Assembly (NCBI GenBank): GCA_035361075.1
Contig: DAOSBX010000005.1
Location: 4,753 to 68,752 of the forward strand
DNA length: 64,000 bases
Reading direction: 5' to 3'
Source of the DNA: Candidatus Hydrogenedens sp.
Lineage (GTDB): Bacteria; Hydrogenedentota; Hydrogenedentia; Hydrogenedentales; Hydrogenedentaceae
The position numbers were made by a program, and so were the translations under genes. Under the pieces are notes generated by a model, which had not been told where the DNA came from, made no database searches, and saw only the letters and a list, made by a program, of their open reading frames with translations. Every line of letters starts with the position of its first letter. Positions within the stretch are counted from its first letter, which is position 1. Positions 15,912 through 24,879 of this stretch are shown here, one piece after another.

Positions 15912-18701
15912 TTACTTTCTACGTGAGGTTTTCTTCTGCTTCTTTTTTTGTGCAGATTTGGTAGGTTTTGACGATTTATTTCGAGGAGATTCAATTTCTG
16001 CCTGTGCTGCGGCGAACCGTGCAATTGGAACACGGTAAGGACTGCAACTTACATAATTTAAGCCAACCCGATGACAGAACTTAACTGAAGAAGGTTCGCC
16101 ACCATGTTCACCACAGATACCACATTTGAGGTCGGGGCGTGTGGCTCTTCCTTTTTCTACAGCCATTTGAATAAGTTGTCCAATTCCCTCTTGGTCTAAA
16201 ACTTCAAATGGGTCTGCAGGCAGGATTTTTTTCTCTAAATAAATAGGAAGGAAACTACCAATATCATCGCGGGAGAAGCCGAAGCCCATTTGCGTAAGGT
16301 CATTTGTTCCGAAACTAAAGAATTCGGCAGTTTCTGCAATCTTATTTGCAGTCAAAGCGGCTCGTGGCACTTCAATCATAGTGCCGACCATGTAATTAAT
16401 CTTTACACCCATTTCTTTCATGACATCTTTTGCTACTTGATGAATGATAGCAACTTGATTGTCTAATTCTTGTTTTGTTCCGACAAGTGGAACCATAATT
16501 TCTGGAAGGACCTTCATTTTTTGTTTAATTAAGGTTCCAGCAGCTTCAAGGATAGCACGGGCTTGCATTTCTGTGATTTCTGGATAGGTGATACCTAAAC
16601 GGCAACCACGATGTCCTAACATGGGGTTCATCTCGTGGAGTTTTTCAACGCGTGCTTTGATTTCGTCAACGGTTACACTGCAAACCTTTGCAAGATTTTG
16701 AAGTTCTTCAGGGTCTTCTAAAAGGCTCCCCACGAACTCATGTAAAGGCGGGTCAAGCAGACGAACAGTTACGGGTCTACCATTCATAGCTTTGAAAATA
16801 CCAATGAAATCTTCTTTCTGGAAAGGTAAAAGTTTCATAACGGCAGAACGACGTTCTTCTTGATTTTTAGCCAGAATCATTTCACGCATATGAATAATTC
16901 GTTCTGGCTGGAAGAACATGTGTTCCGTGCGTGCTAAACCAATACCTTCCGCACCAAATTCTACTGCTTTTTCTGCATCATCTGGACGCTCCGCATTTGT
17001 ACGAACTTTTAATACACGAATTTCATCAGCCCATTTCATAATAGAGGCAAACCATTTATTTTTCTCTGGTTGAGCAGGGATAACCTTGAGGGCACCTTTG
17101 TAAACTTTTCCGAGGCTACCGTTCATGGAAATCCAGTCTCCCTCTTTCAGGACTTCACCAGCGACATAGATTTCTTTCTTTTCAAGGTTAATATGTAAAC
17201 TGCCACAACCTACGATACAGCATTTGCCCCAGCCACGAGCGACTAATGCAGCATGAGAGGTCATACCGCCTCTTGCTGTTAGAATGGCTTCTGCTGCATG
17301 CATACCGTGGACATCTTCGGGGGAGGTTTCTTCACGAACAAGGATAACTTTTTCACCTTTCTTTGTCCATGCTTCTGCATCATCTGCAGTTAACACGATT
17401 TTACCTACCGCACCACCAGGTCCTGCGGGCAACCCTTTGGCAAGAACTTTTGCTTTTTGTTCGTCTGCAGGGTCTAACATCGGGTGTAGAAATTCATCAA
17501 GTTGTGTTGGTTTCACACGCATGATGGCTGTTTTCTTATCAATCAATTTTTCATTTACCATATCTACAGCGATTCGGACTGCAGCCATACCAGTACGTTT
17601 CCCAGTGCGTGTTTGTAACATGTAGAGTTTACCTTCTTCGATAGTAAACTCGATGTCTTGCATATCTTTGAAGTGTTTCTCTAATTTATTACGAATAGCA
17701 ACTAATTCTTTGTATGTTTTAGGTAATAATTTTTCCATCGATGGCAGGTGTTGGTTTTCTTGGCTTTTTGTGGCTTCATTTAATGGATACGGTGTTCGAA
17801 TGCCAGCAACAACGTCTTCGCCCTGTGCGTTGATGAGCCATTCACCATAGAATTTGTTTTCACCTGTAGCAGGATTACGTGTGAATGCAACACCTGTTGC
17901 AGAGGAATCACCTAAATTACCAAAGACCATAGATTGTACATTTACCGCTGTTCCCCAATCATCGGGAATTTTCTCAATACGACGATAAGCAATAGCACGT
18001 TTCCCATTCCAAGATTGGAATACCGCTTTGATTGCACCCCACAACTGCTCATTGGGGTCATCTGGAAATTCTTTCTTTAATGTATTCTTAACAATTTGCT
18101 TAAATTTTTCGCTTAATTCTTTCAAATCATCTGCGGTAAGTTCCGTATCCAGTTTTACACCTTTTTGTTTTTTCATCTCTTCCATTGCCGATTCCATTTG
18201 TTTGCGGACTGCCAACTCTTCTTTTTCAGGTTCAATGCCTGCTGCTTTTTCCATCACGACATCGGCATACATCATAATGAGACGACGATAAGAGTCGTAT
18301 ACAAAACGTTCATTTTTAGTTTTTTCAATGAGTCCTGGAATTGTTTTAGAGCAAAGACCAACGTTTAATACCGTTTCCATCATTCCTGGCATTGATATTC
18401 TCGCCCCGGAACGAACAGATACTAATAAAGGATTTTTAGGGTCACCAAATTTTTTACCCATGATTTTTTCTACTTTTTGCATCGCTTTATTTACTTCATC
18501 AATAAGAGAAGAAGGGAGTTTCCCTTTATTAGCGTAGTATTCAGTGCACATTTCCGTTGAGATTGTAAATCCAGCAGGAACAGGGATACCTAAACTTGCC
18601 ATTTCAGCAAGATTGGCTCCTTTTCCACCGAGGATTTCTTTCATGTCGGCTCGGCCATCTGCCTTACCTCCACCGAAGAAATATACATACTTCTTAGCCA
18701 T
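15912..18701 (-). CDS. ppdK: Pyruvate, phosphate dikinase
   Basis: Interconverts pyruvate + ATP + Pi with phosphoenolpyruvate + AMP + PPi. The N-terminal nucleotide-binding domain begins YVYFFGGGKADGRADM and LGGKGANLAEMASLG. The phosphohistidine domain has GGMTSHAALVARG with His483. The C-terminal PEP domain ends with FGTNDLTQMGFGFSRDD and KCGICGEHGG. Length 929 aa, slightly longer than the usual 870-890 because of a basic Lys/Ser-rich tail of about 25 residues. AAAGGAG precedes the ATG. With the PPi-type phosphofructokinase at 61658-62884 it suggests pyrophosphate-linked glycolysis. Confidence 0.96.
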   Translation of the reverse strand: MAKKYVYFFGGGKADGRADMKEILGGKGANLAEMASLGIPVPAGFTISTEMCTEYYANKGKLPSSLIDEVNKAMQKVEKIMGKKFGDPKNPLLVSVRSGARISMPGMMETVLNVGLCSKTIPGLIEKTKNERFVYDSYRRLIMMYADVVMEKAAGIEPEKEELAVRKQMESAMEEMKKQKGVKLDTELTADDLKELSEKFKQIVKNTLKKEFPDDPNEQLWGAIKAVFQSWNGKRAIAYRRIEKIPDDWGTAVNVQSMVFGNLGDSSATGVAFTRNPATGENKFYGEWLINAQGEDVVAGIRTPYPLNEATKSQENQHLPSMEKLLPKTYKELVAIRNKLEKHFKDMQDIEFTIEEGKLYMLQTRTGKRTGMAAVRIAVDMVNEKLIDKKTAIMRVKPTQLDEFLHPMLDPADEQKAKVLAKGLPAGPGGAVGKIVLTADDAEAWTKKGEKVILVREETSPEDVHGMHAAEAILTARGGMTSHAALVARGWGKCCIVGCGSLHINLEKKEIYVAGEVLKEGDWISMNGSLGKVYKGALKVIPAQPEKNKWFASIMKWADEIRVLKVRTNAERPDDAEKAVEFGAEGIGLARTEHMFFQPERIIHMREMILAKNQEERRSAVMKLLPFQKEDFIGIFKAMNGRPVTVRLLDPPLHEFVGSLLEDPEELQNLAKVCSVTVDEIKARVEKLHEMNPMLGHRGCRLGITYPEITEMQARAILEAAGTLIKQKMKVLPEIMVPLVGTKQELDNQVAIIHQVAKDVMKEMGVKINYMVGTMIEVPRAALTANKIAETAEFFSFGTNDLTQMGFGFSRDDIGSFLPIYLEKKILPADPFEVLDQEGIGQLIQMAVEKGRATRPDLKCGICGEHGGEPSSVKFCHRVGLNYVSCSPYRVPIARFAAAQAEIESPRNKSSKPTKSAQKKKQKKTSRRK

Positions 18702-18964
18702 AAAAATTTATCTCCTTTTGTTTAAGGTTTGTTGTTAGAGTTTAGAAATATAGACGCATCGATTTTTGGCAAAAACTAAAAACCCCTTACTTCTTTGGGA
18801 TTATAATAGAAAATTGTGGAAATGTTTATTTATGCAAACAAAATAGGGATATGATATTATAATACTTTTAGATGATGATTATCAACATAAATAGACTAAT
18901 CAAACAAATCAATAAAATCTTTAATTTTTATAAGTATGTTTTTATAAATTAGGGTTAAAGGTAG

Positions 18965-20473
18965 ATGTCTGTTCAAACACAAGAAGGAAGTGAAAATAAT
19001 AAATTAACCGAGTCAAAGGTAGTATGGTATAAAAATCCAGCATTTCATTTTGTAGTTATTTTTTTTGTTGTGGTAGTAATTTTCTTGACAGCTTATCGGT
19101 ACTTAGTGCAGACGACATGGAATGATTGGTATTTATTCACTTTGGCAACAAATACAGCTCGTGTGCTGAATTGGATTGGTGATGAAGCAGCATTAGAGGG
19201 AATCCCACAAAGTCAGAGTCCAGAGGAAATACGAGCATGGCTTTTAGCATGGTCAAGAGGTGCTTCGCACCCTGAACCATCGGACTATCTTAACGTTCCC
19301 AAAGGTCCTTTGACTGCATGGGAACAATGGTCGTATCGGGCTCAGAAATCGAGAAAGCAAAGTATTCAGACAAAGATAGGTCCGAGGGTTGTTTTCACTT
19401 TAAAAGCGGGATTGCTTCAAAAAATAGCGAATATGGAAAAGAAAATCGATTCGGTAAAAAATGACCCCAATTTGTCCGAACCGGAAAAAGCAAGTTTATT
19501 AGCAAAATATAATGATGAATTACAAGCGTTGCAGTTGGAGTATAGGAATTCACAGAATGACCCTAATAAAGTAAAGAATATTCATGGATACATATTTCCA
19601 TTCATTATCATTTCGGAATGTGGAGCCATTGAAATTATGGCTATTTTCTTTGCTGCGGTTATTGCATTTCCTACATTACTACGAAAAAAACTTTTGGGAA
19701 TAATTATTGGAATTCCATTAATGTATTTTGTAAATATTTTTCGTCTTAGTTTTTTGGCGATTGTAGGTGCATTGAACTCAGGAGGTAAATGGTTTGAATT
19801 CTTACATTATTATGTATGGCAAGCGGTATATATTGTTTTTGTTGTTGCTGTGTGGCTTGCATGGATAGAGTTTGTTGTTTATGCTGAAACAAAAGAAGGA
19901 CTTTCCACTCGTGAACGATTAGCTCAAATCTTTCAACGAAAAACATTAGCCCCATTGTTCCAGACATTTATGTTTTGTTTGAAATTTATACTTGTTGTTG
20001 TTCCATTAGTTTGTATTTGGTGGGCTATGATACCTATTTATGGCTGGCTTTTAGTCCAAATATCTGGTGCCATTTTAAAATTTGTTATGGGCGTACCTAT
20101 TGTCGCTGGTGGAATTCGACCTTCTGGTTTCTTAAACACTGCTTCTTTGATATATTTTGTGATTCAAGGATATGAGTTTGAAAAATCTTCGCCTATAGCT
20201 TTATTGATTACGAACTTACCACCGTTTATTTCCTTAATACTTATAACAAGAGTAGGATGGGTGAGCAGGTTGAAGAAAGCATTATTAGGCTCAATTATTA
20301 TTATTATGGGACATATCCTATTTATTGTGATTGTGCTTCGGTATCAAGAAGTTTTAAAGGCATATAGTGAATTGCCTATGGCTGTTATTCAGTTCTACCT
20401 TACTATGCCATTTATGCTGTGGATTGCGATGGTTTTCAAGGAGCGATTCTTAAACAAAGAAACAAAAAGATAA
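18965..20473 (+). CDS. Exosortase/archaeosortase-family membrane protein
   Basis: Multi-pass membrane cysteine transpeptidase-like protein that, in its family, cleaves and sorts proteins with a C-terminal anchor motif. The core is at about 205-310: Cys219 in SECGAIEIMA, the arginine of YFVNIFRLSFLAIVG, and the histidine of FLHYYVWQ, the Cys-Arg-His set of exosortases. Unusually, about 135 mostly polar residues with a coiled-coil-like segment (KIANMEKKIDSVK) separate the first helix (27-48) from the core. A further group of helices follows (330-495). No CTERM target gene was found nearby. The subfamily is not identified. Confidence 0.82.
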   Translation: MSVQTQEGSENNKLTESKVVWYKNPAFHFVVIFFVVVVIFLTAYRYLVQTTWNDWYLFTLATNTARVLNWIGDEAALEGIPQSQSPEEIRAWLLAWSRGASHPEPSDYLNVPKGPLTAWEQWSYRAQKSRKQSIQTKIGPRVVFTLKAGLLQKIANMEKKIDSVKNDPNLSEPEKASLLAKYNDELQALQLEYRNSQNDPNKVKNIHGYIFPFIIISECGAIEIMAIFFAAVIAFPTLLRKKLLGIIIGIPLMYFVNIFRLSFLAIVGALNSGGKWFEFLHYYVWQAVYIVFVVAVWLAWIEFVVYAETKEGLSTRERLAQIFQRKTLAPLFQTFMFCLKFILVVVPLVCIWWAMIPIYGWLLVQISGAILKFVMGVPIVAGGIRPSGFLNTASLIYFVIQGYEFEKSSPIALLITNLPPFISLILITRVGWVSRLKKALLGSIIIIMGHILFIVIVLRYQEVLKAYSELPMAVIQFYLTMPFMLWIAMVFKERFLNKETKR

Positions 20474-20491
20474 ATTATTTTCGGTAATTAT

Positions 20492-20885
20492 TTATTCCAT
20501 CCAATCCATCAAGAGGATTAAGGTTAAAATAAACTCATAAAACGCATTATTTCTATGCTTATGCCGAAACTCTAATTTTTCCAAGTAATACTTTAAATAC
20601 TTCCTACTTACGCAGTGAAACTTCAGCAAACATTCCTTCATATAACTCCAAAAAACATCTGTACCATTGATATATACCCTCCATTGGTAAACCCCTGTCC
20701 CACATCTATCCGTGAATACCTAAAATGTTCACCATGTATTACAAGAGTATCATAGACTTTATATTGGGTTAATATTTATAATGCCCCTTTTAATCTTTTA
20801 TGACTATAGGTGTAGCATTTGTAAATACATTTTCTTATCCAACCTATTCATTTAGACTTGCAGAATGGACAGTCTTTGATAGAGA
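20492..20885 (-). pseudogene. Decayed IS1595-family (ISXO2-like) transposase
   Basis: On the minus strand, broken frames encode pieces in the order of an IS1595 transposase. First comes a zinc ribbon (DCPFCKSK, stop, then YKCYTYSHKRLK), then a fragment of the catalytic domain (VYDTLVIHGEHFRYSRIDV), and after a one-base shift the C-terminus INGTDVFWSYMKECLLKF followed by KLEFRHKHRNNAFYEFIL, ending at TAA (20494-20492). The section between the zinc ribbon and the catalytic fragment is mostly lost. No complete terminal inverted repeats could be identified. It explains most of the 690-bp gap after the exosortase gene. Confidence 0.78.
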
Positions 20886-20896
20886 TATATGGTTAT

Positions 20897-20923
20897 GGGT
20901 AGATACATGCGTCTGCCCCTACA
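20897..20923. repeat. REP-like palindrome
   Basis: GGGTAGATACATGCGTCTGCCC, followed by CTACAA, is a palindrome in which all mismatches are G-T wobbles, so either strand can form an 11-bp hairpin in RNA. The form GTAGGGGCAGAC...GTCTGCCC type is frequent as a dispersed intergenic repeat in environmental bacteria. It adjoins the transposase remnant. Only one copy is seen in this window. Confidence 0.5.
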
Positions 20924-21133
20924 ATAGTTTGTAATGTAGCGGGAATATCTTTGCTCCTGAAAGGAGGGTTCGTAGAACAATCATTGTATTTTATGATACC
21001 ATTTGTTTTTTTGGAGATGGGATGCTTTCTTTATAGATTGTTTCTGTAGAGAGGAATAGAAAAACAAAATATATTCGTGTCTTTTTATGTCATGTGTAGT
21101 GGAGAAACAAGAAAGTTGTTTTTATTGTGGTGG

Positions 21134-21142
21134 TGTTATACA
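21134..21142 (+). promoter_or_regulatory. Possible extended -10 promoter of the gatCAB operon
   Basis: TGTTATACA (TGn plus TATACA) lies about 20 nt before an ATG at 21163 and 63 nt before the ATG at 21205. No clear -35. About 210 bp upstream of it hold nothing recognisable apart from the decayed insertion sequence further left. Confidence 0.35.
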
Positions 21143-21204
21143 TAGAAAGAGAGAGGTAAAATATGGTATTCTATTGGCAAACAAGAGATGTTAGGGAAAG
21201 GAAT

Positions 21205-21507
21205 ATGGAAAAGAAAAAGATTACACGAGAAGAAATACATCATATTGCTGATTTGGCTTATTTATTTTTAGATGATGAGAAAGCGGAAAAATTGGCACTT
21301 GATTTATCGGAAATTATTGGGTATGTAGAGAAGTTAAATGAGTTGTCAACCGATGATGTGGAGCCGATGATGCATGCAGTTCCGCTGGAAAATATATTAA
21401 GAGAGGACGATGTAAAACCTTCGATTGAACGTGAGGATACGTTTCGTTGTGCTCCTTTGCACGATGGTGAGTATTTTTTAGTGCCTAAGATTTTGGAGGT
21501 GGATTAA
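21205..21507 (+). CDS. gatC: Asp-tRNA(Asn)/Glu-tRNA(Gln) amidotransferase subunit C
   Basis: Small bridging subunit of GatCAB. With the start at 21205 the protein begins MEKKKITREEIHHIADLAYL, the normal GatC N-terminus; the middle has LDLSEIIGYVEKLNELST and the tail PLHDGEYFLVPKILEVD. An in-frame ATG at 21163 has its own GAGG site and would add 14 residues with no family counterpart, so the start is not settled. It lies 1 nt before gatA on the same strand. Confidence 0.92.
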   Translation: MEKKKITREEIHHIADLAYLFLDDEKAEKLALDLSEIIGYVEKLNELSTDDVEPMMHAVPLENILREDDVKPSIEREDTFRCAPLHDGEYFLVPKILEVD

Positions 21508-21508
21508 G

Positions 21509-22984
21509 ATGCAGGAGAAGTGGTGGGCAAAAACAGCTACAGACATTAGTGAGCATGTCCGTAAGAAAGAAGTATCCCCTGTGGAAGTTGTTCAGGATTT
21601 TTTGGAACGTATTCAGGAAGTAGATAGTAAGGTTGATGCATTTACTCAAGTTTGGAGTGATTATGCTCTTCAGCAGGCGAAGTCATTGGAGGAAAAAGTA
21701 GTGAAAGGGGAACCTCTTGGACCTCTTGCTGGGGTTCCTGTCTCAATAAAGGAGGTTATTTGTACACGAGAAGGATTTACAACCTGTGCTTCAAAGATAC
21801 TTGCGGGTTATCGTAGTCCTTATGATGCGACAGTGGTTAATAAGTTGAGGGATGCGGATGCTATTTTTATTGGTAAAGTAAATATGGACGAGTTTGCCAT
21901 GGGTTCTTCAACTGAAAATAGTTCAATTAAGTTGACGCGGAATCCGTGGAATCTTGAATATGTGCCAGGAGGTTCAAGTGGTGGTTCTGCAGCCTCAGTG
22001 TCTGCAGAAGAGTGTGTTGTGTCATTGGGAAGTGATACAGGAGGTTCTATTCGCCAGCCTGCTTCTTTTTGTGGATGTGTGGGATTAAAGCCTACCTATG
22101 GCAGAGTTTCACGATTCGGATTAGTAGCATTTGCGTCGTCATTAGACCAAATTGGTCCGCTGAGTAAAAATGTTTTGGATAGTGCTGTAGTTTTGTCTGT
22201 TATCAGTGGGAAAGACCCAAATGATACGACTTCTGTTGACCTTCCACAAGTTGATTTTGCGGAAAAGATAAGAAAAGGTGTGAAACCGACATCCCTGCGA
22301 ATTGGATTACCGAAGGAATATTTTACTGGGGATTTGAATAAAGAAGTAAAGGAACTTATTTTGAAAGGTGTTCAGGTTTTAGAGAAGCAAGGAGCATCTG
22401 TGGTAGAAATATCACTTCCGCATACGGAGTTTGCAGTTTCAACGTATTATATTATTTGTACGGCGGAAGCAAGTGCGAATTTGGCGAGATTTGATGGGGT
22501 TCGTTATGGTTTTCGACATCCGGAGACGAGTGATATTATAGAAATGTACAAACGTACGCGTAGTGAAGGTTTTGGACCTGAGGTGCAGAGGCGTATTTTG
22601 TTAGGGACGTATGTCTTGTCCAGTGGGTACTATGATGCATATTATTTAAAGGCACAAAAAGTTCGCAAATTAATCACTCAAGATTTTCAGAAGGCATTTC
22701 AGGATTGTGATGTTATTGTAGGACCGACTTCACCCACCCCTGCGTTCCGATTTGGAGAAAAAATTCAGAATCCTTTGGAAATGTATTTGAGTGATATATA
22801 TACCATATCTGTTAACTTGTCAGCGTTACCGGCAATTTCTGTTCCATGTGGATTATCTAAAGAAGGTTTGCCGGTAGGGATGCAGTTTATTGGTAAACAT
22901 TTTGATGAAGAAAATCTATTATCGGTGGCGTATCTATACGAAGTCAATTGTGAACAGAATCTTGGTTCGCCACCTATAAATTAG
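21509..22984 (+). CDS. gatA: Asp-tRNA(Asn)/Glu-tRNA(Gln) amidotransferase subunit A
   Basis: Amidase subunit that releases ammonia from glutamine for transamidation of misacylated tRNA. The Ser-cisSer-Lys triad is visible: Lys81 in GVPVSIKE, Ser156 in PGGSSGGSAA and Ser180 in SDTGGSIRQPA. YYDAYYLKAQKVR near residue 375 is typical. Length 491 aa is normal. Located between gatC and gatB in a tight series. Confidence 0.97.
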   Translation: MQEKWWAKTATDISEHVRKKEVSPVEVVQDFLERIQEVDSKVDAFTQVWSDYALQQAKSLEEKVVKGEPLGPLAGVPVSIKEVICTREGFTTCASKILAGYRSPYDATVVNKLRDADAIFIGKVNMDEFAMGSSTENSSIKLTRNPWNLEYVPGGSSGGSAASVSAEECVVSLGSDTGGSIRQPASFCGCVGLKPTYGRVSRFGLVAFASSLDQIGPLSKNVLDSAVVLSVISGKDPNDTTSVDLPQVDFAEKIRKGVKPTSLRIGLPKEYFTGDLNKEVKELILKGVQVLEKQGASVVEISLPHTEFAVSTYYIICTAEASANLARFDGVRYGFRHPETSDIIEMYKRTRSEGFGPEVQRRILLGTYVLSSGYYDAYYLKAQKVRKLITQDFQKAFQDCDVIVGPTSPTPAFRFGEKIQNPLEMYLSDIYTISVNLSALPAISVPCGLSKEGLPVGMQFIGKHFDEENLLSVAYLYEVNCEQNLGSPPIN

Positions 22985-23000
22985 AGGGAATAACAAGCGT

Positions 23001-24431
23001 ATGGAATATGAGCCAGTTATAGGAATGGAAGTTCATGTAGAAATTGATACAAAGTCAAAAGCGTTTTGTTCTTGTAGCACAAATTTTCATGCTCCACCTA
23101 ATACACAAGTATGCCCCATTTGTTTGGGTATGCCTGGTGTTTTACCTGTTTTAAATAAGGCGTTTGTAGATAAAGCGATTGCAGTAGGTTTAGCATTAAA
23201 TTGTTCTATTGCTTCATGGTCGAAAATGGATAGGAAAAATTATTTTTATCCTGATTTGCCGAAAAACTATCAAATTAGTCAATATGATTTGCCTCTATGT
23301 CGGGATGGCTATTTAGATATAGATGTGAATGGTGTCTCAAAGCGGGTCAGAATTTTACGTGCCCATCTTGAAGAAGACACAGCACGAAATACGCATGATT
23401 TAGGCGGTGGATATAGTGGAATTGATTTTAACCGTAGTGGAGTTCCGTTGTTAGAAATAGTGACTTATCCTGATTTAAGGTCTTCCGAGGAGGTTTTTGT
23501 TTTTTTGAATGAGCTCAAACTTTTGTTAGAGTATTTAGGAGTTAGTGATTGTAATATGGAAGAAGGTTCATTGCGTGCAGAGGCAAATGTTAGTGTTCGT
23601 GAAAAAGGGGTTGAGACATTGGGTGTGAAGACAGAGATAAAGAATGTGGCTTCTTTTAGTGGTGTAGTTAAAGCGATAGATTATGAAATAGAACGGCAAA
23701 TTAATCTTATCCGTGCAGGAGAGAAGATAATTCAGGAGACAAGGGGTTGGGATCCTGACCGTGGAGTAACTTTTTCACAACGGCATAAAGAGTCTGCTCA
23801 TGACTACCGTTATTTTCCGGAGCCGGACCTTGTTCCTTTGGCTGTTTCTAAAGAATGGGTAGACAAAATCCAAAATGAGATGCCTGAACTGCCTCAAGCA
23901 AGGAGAAGACGTTTTCAGGAACAGTATGGTTTGTCTCAATATGATGCTACTGTTTTAACAGCAACGAAGGAAATGGCAGATTATTACGAGAAAACAGTGA
24001 AATGTGGAGCTGACCCGAAGCAATCAGCAAACTGGATACAGGTTGAGTTGCAAGCAGTACTTACTTATGAAAATTCTACCATTGAACAATCTCCTGTTAA
24101 ACCTGAGCATATAGCCGAACTTATTTCATTAGTAAAAGATGAGGTTATTAGCGGTAAGATTGCGAAAGAAGTGCTACGGAAAGTTTTTAAAACGGGAAGG
24201 AATCCACAAGAGATTATAAAAGAAGAAGGTTTAGTTCAAATAACAGATGAAGGTGCAATACGTAAGGTAATAAGAGAAGTCATAAATGCAAACGTTTCTC
24301 AGGTAGAACAATATAGGAGTGGGAAGACGAAGTTATTTGGTTTCTTTGTGGGTCAGGTTATGCAGAAAACAGGTGGTAAAGCCAATCCGAAAATGGTAAA
24401 TGATATACTAAAAGAAGAACTTGAAAGGTAG
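23001..24431 (+). CDS. gatB: Asp-tRNA(Asn)/Glu-tRNA(Gln) amidotransferase subunit B
   Basis: Kinase/transamidase subunit that phosphorylates the Glu or Asp on misacylated tRNA. It starts EYEPVIGMEVHVEIDTKSK, has a zinc-binding cysteine set (FCSC, QVCPICLGMPG), the segment KNYFYPDLPKNYQISQYD, and a C-terminal YqeY-like helical tail (KEVLRKVFKTGRNPQEI). Length 476 aa is normal. Implies that Gln-tRNA and/or Asn-tRNA are made indirectly in this organism. Confidence 0.97.
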   Translation: MEYEPVIGMEVHVEIDTKSKAFCSCSTNFHAPPNTQVCPICLGMPGVLPVLNKAFVDKAIAVGLALNCSIASWSKMDRKNYFYPDLPKNYQISQYDLPLCRDGYLDIDVNGVSKRVRILRAHLEEDTARNTHDLGGGYSGIDFNRSGVPLLEIVTYPDLRSSEEVFVFLNELKLLLEYLGVSDCNMEEGSLRAEANVSVREKGVETLGVKTEIKNVASFSGVVKAIDYEIERQINLIRAGEKIIQETRGWDPDRGVTFSQRHKESAHDYRYFPEPDLVPLAVSKEWVDKIQNEMPELPQARRRRFQEQYGLSQYDATVLTATKEMADYYEKTVKCGADPKQSANWIQVELQAVLTYENSTIEQSPVKPEHIAELISLVKDEVISGKIAKEVLRKVFKTGRNPQEIIKEEGLVQITDEGAIRKVIREVINANVSQVEQYRSGKTKLFGFFVGQVMQKTGGKANPKMVNDILKEELER

Positions 24432-24443
24432 AGGATTTTAAGA

Positions 24444-24863
24444 GTGCAAAAGAAAAGTTCGACAATAACTAATGTGTCCAAACGACGGCGTAAGCCATCA
24501 TCTCTTACTGTGGCAAGAGCCATTGCTCGTGTTGCTGCAGAGAAAAAAGCAAAAGACATAAAGGCATATGACGTAGAAGGGTTGACCTTGATTGCTGATA
24601 GTTTTGTTCTTTGTACAGTTATGAGTGAGCCTCAACAAAAAGCGGTATTTAATTCGGTTTATGAAGAATTAAAGGAGAAAGGAATTACCCCTTTATCGAC
24701 TGAAGGGGGCTTCCAGGATAATTGGATGGTTATGGATTATGGCTCGGTTGTTTTTCATATTTTCCGTCAGAAAGCAAGAGATTATTATGACTTAGATGGG
24801 ATGTGGGGTGATGCACCCACGTTAGACTTAAAATTTAAAAAGGGTAAACACGAGGAAGAATAA
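24444..24863 (+). CDS. rsfS: Ribosome silencing factor RsfS
   Basis: Binds ribosomal protein L14 and blocks joining of the subunits in starvation. The core is at about 35-130: KAKDIKAYDVEGLTLIADSF, then TEGGFQDNWMVMDYGSVVFHIF and ARDYYDLDGMWGDAP, all conserved in the family. About 30 basic, Ser/Arg-rich residues precede the core. The start codon is GTG, with GAGG upstream. It follows gatB by 12 nt and precedes the kinase gene by 16 nt, so all five genes are probably one transcript. Confidence 0.93.
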   Translation: MQKKSSTITNVSKRRRKPSSLTVARAIARVAAEKKAKDIKAYDVEGLTLIADSFVLCTVMSEPQQKAVFNSVYEELKEKGITPLSTEGGFQDNWMVMDYGSVVFHIFRQKARDYYDLDGMWGDAPTLDLKFKKGKHEEE

Positions 24864-24879
24864 AAGGAGTAATTATTGT

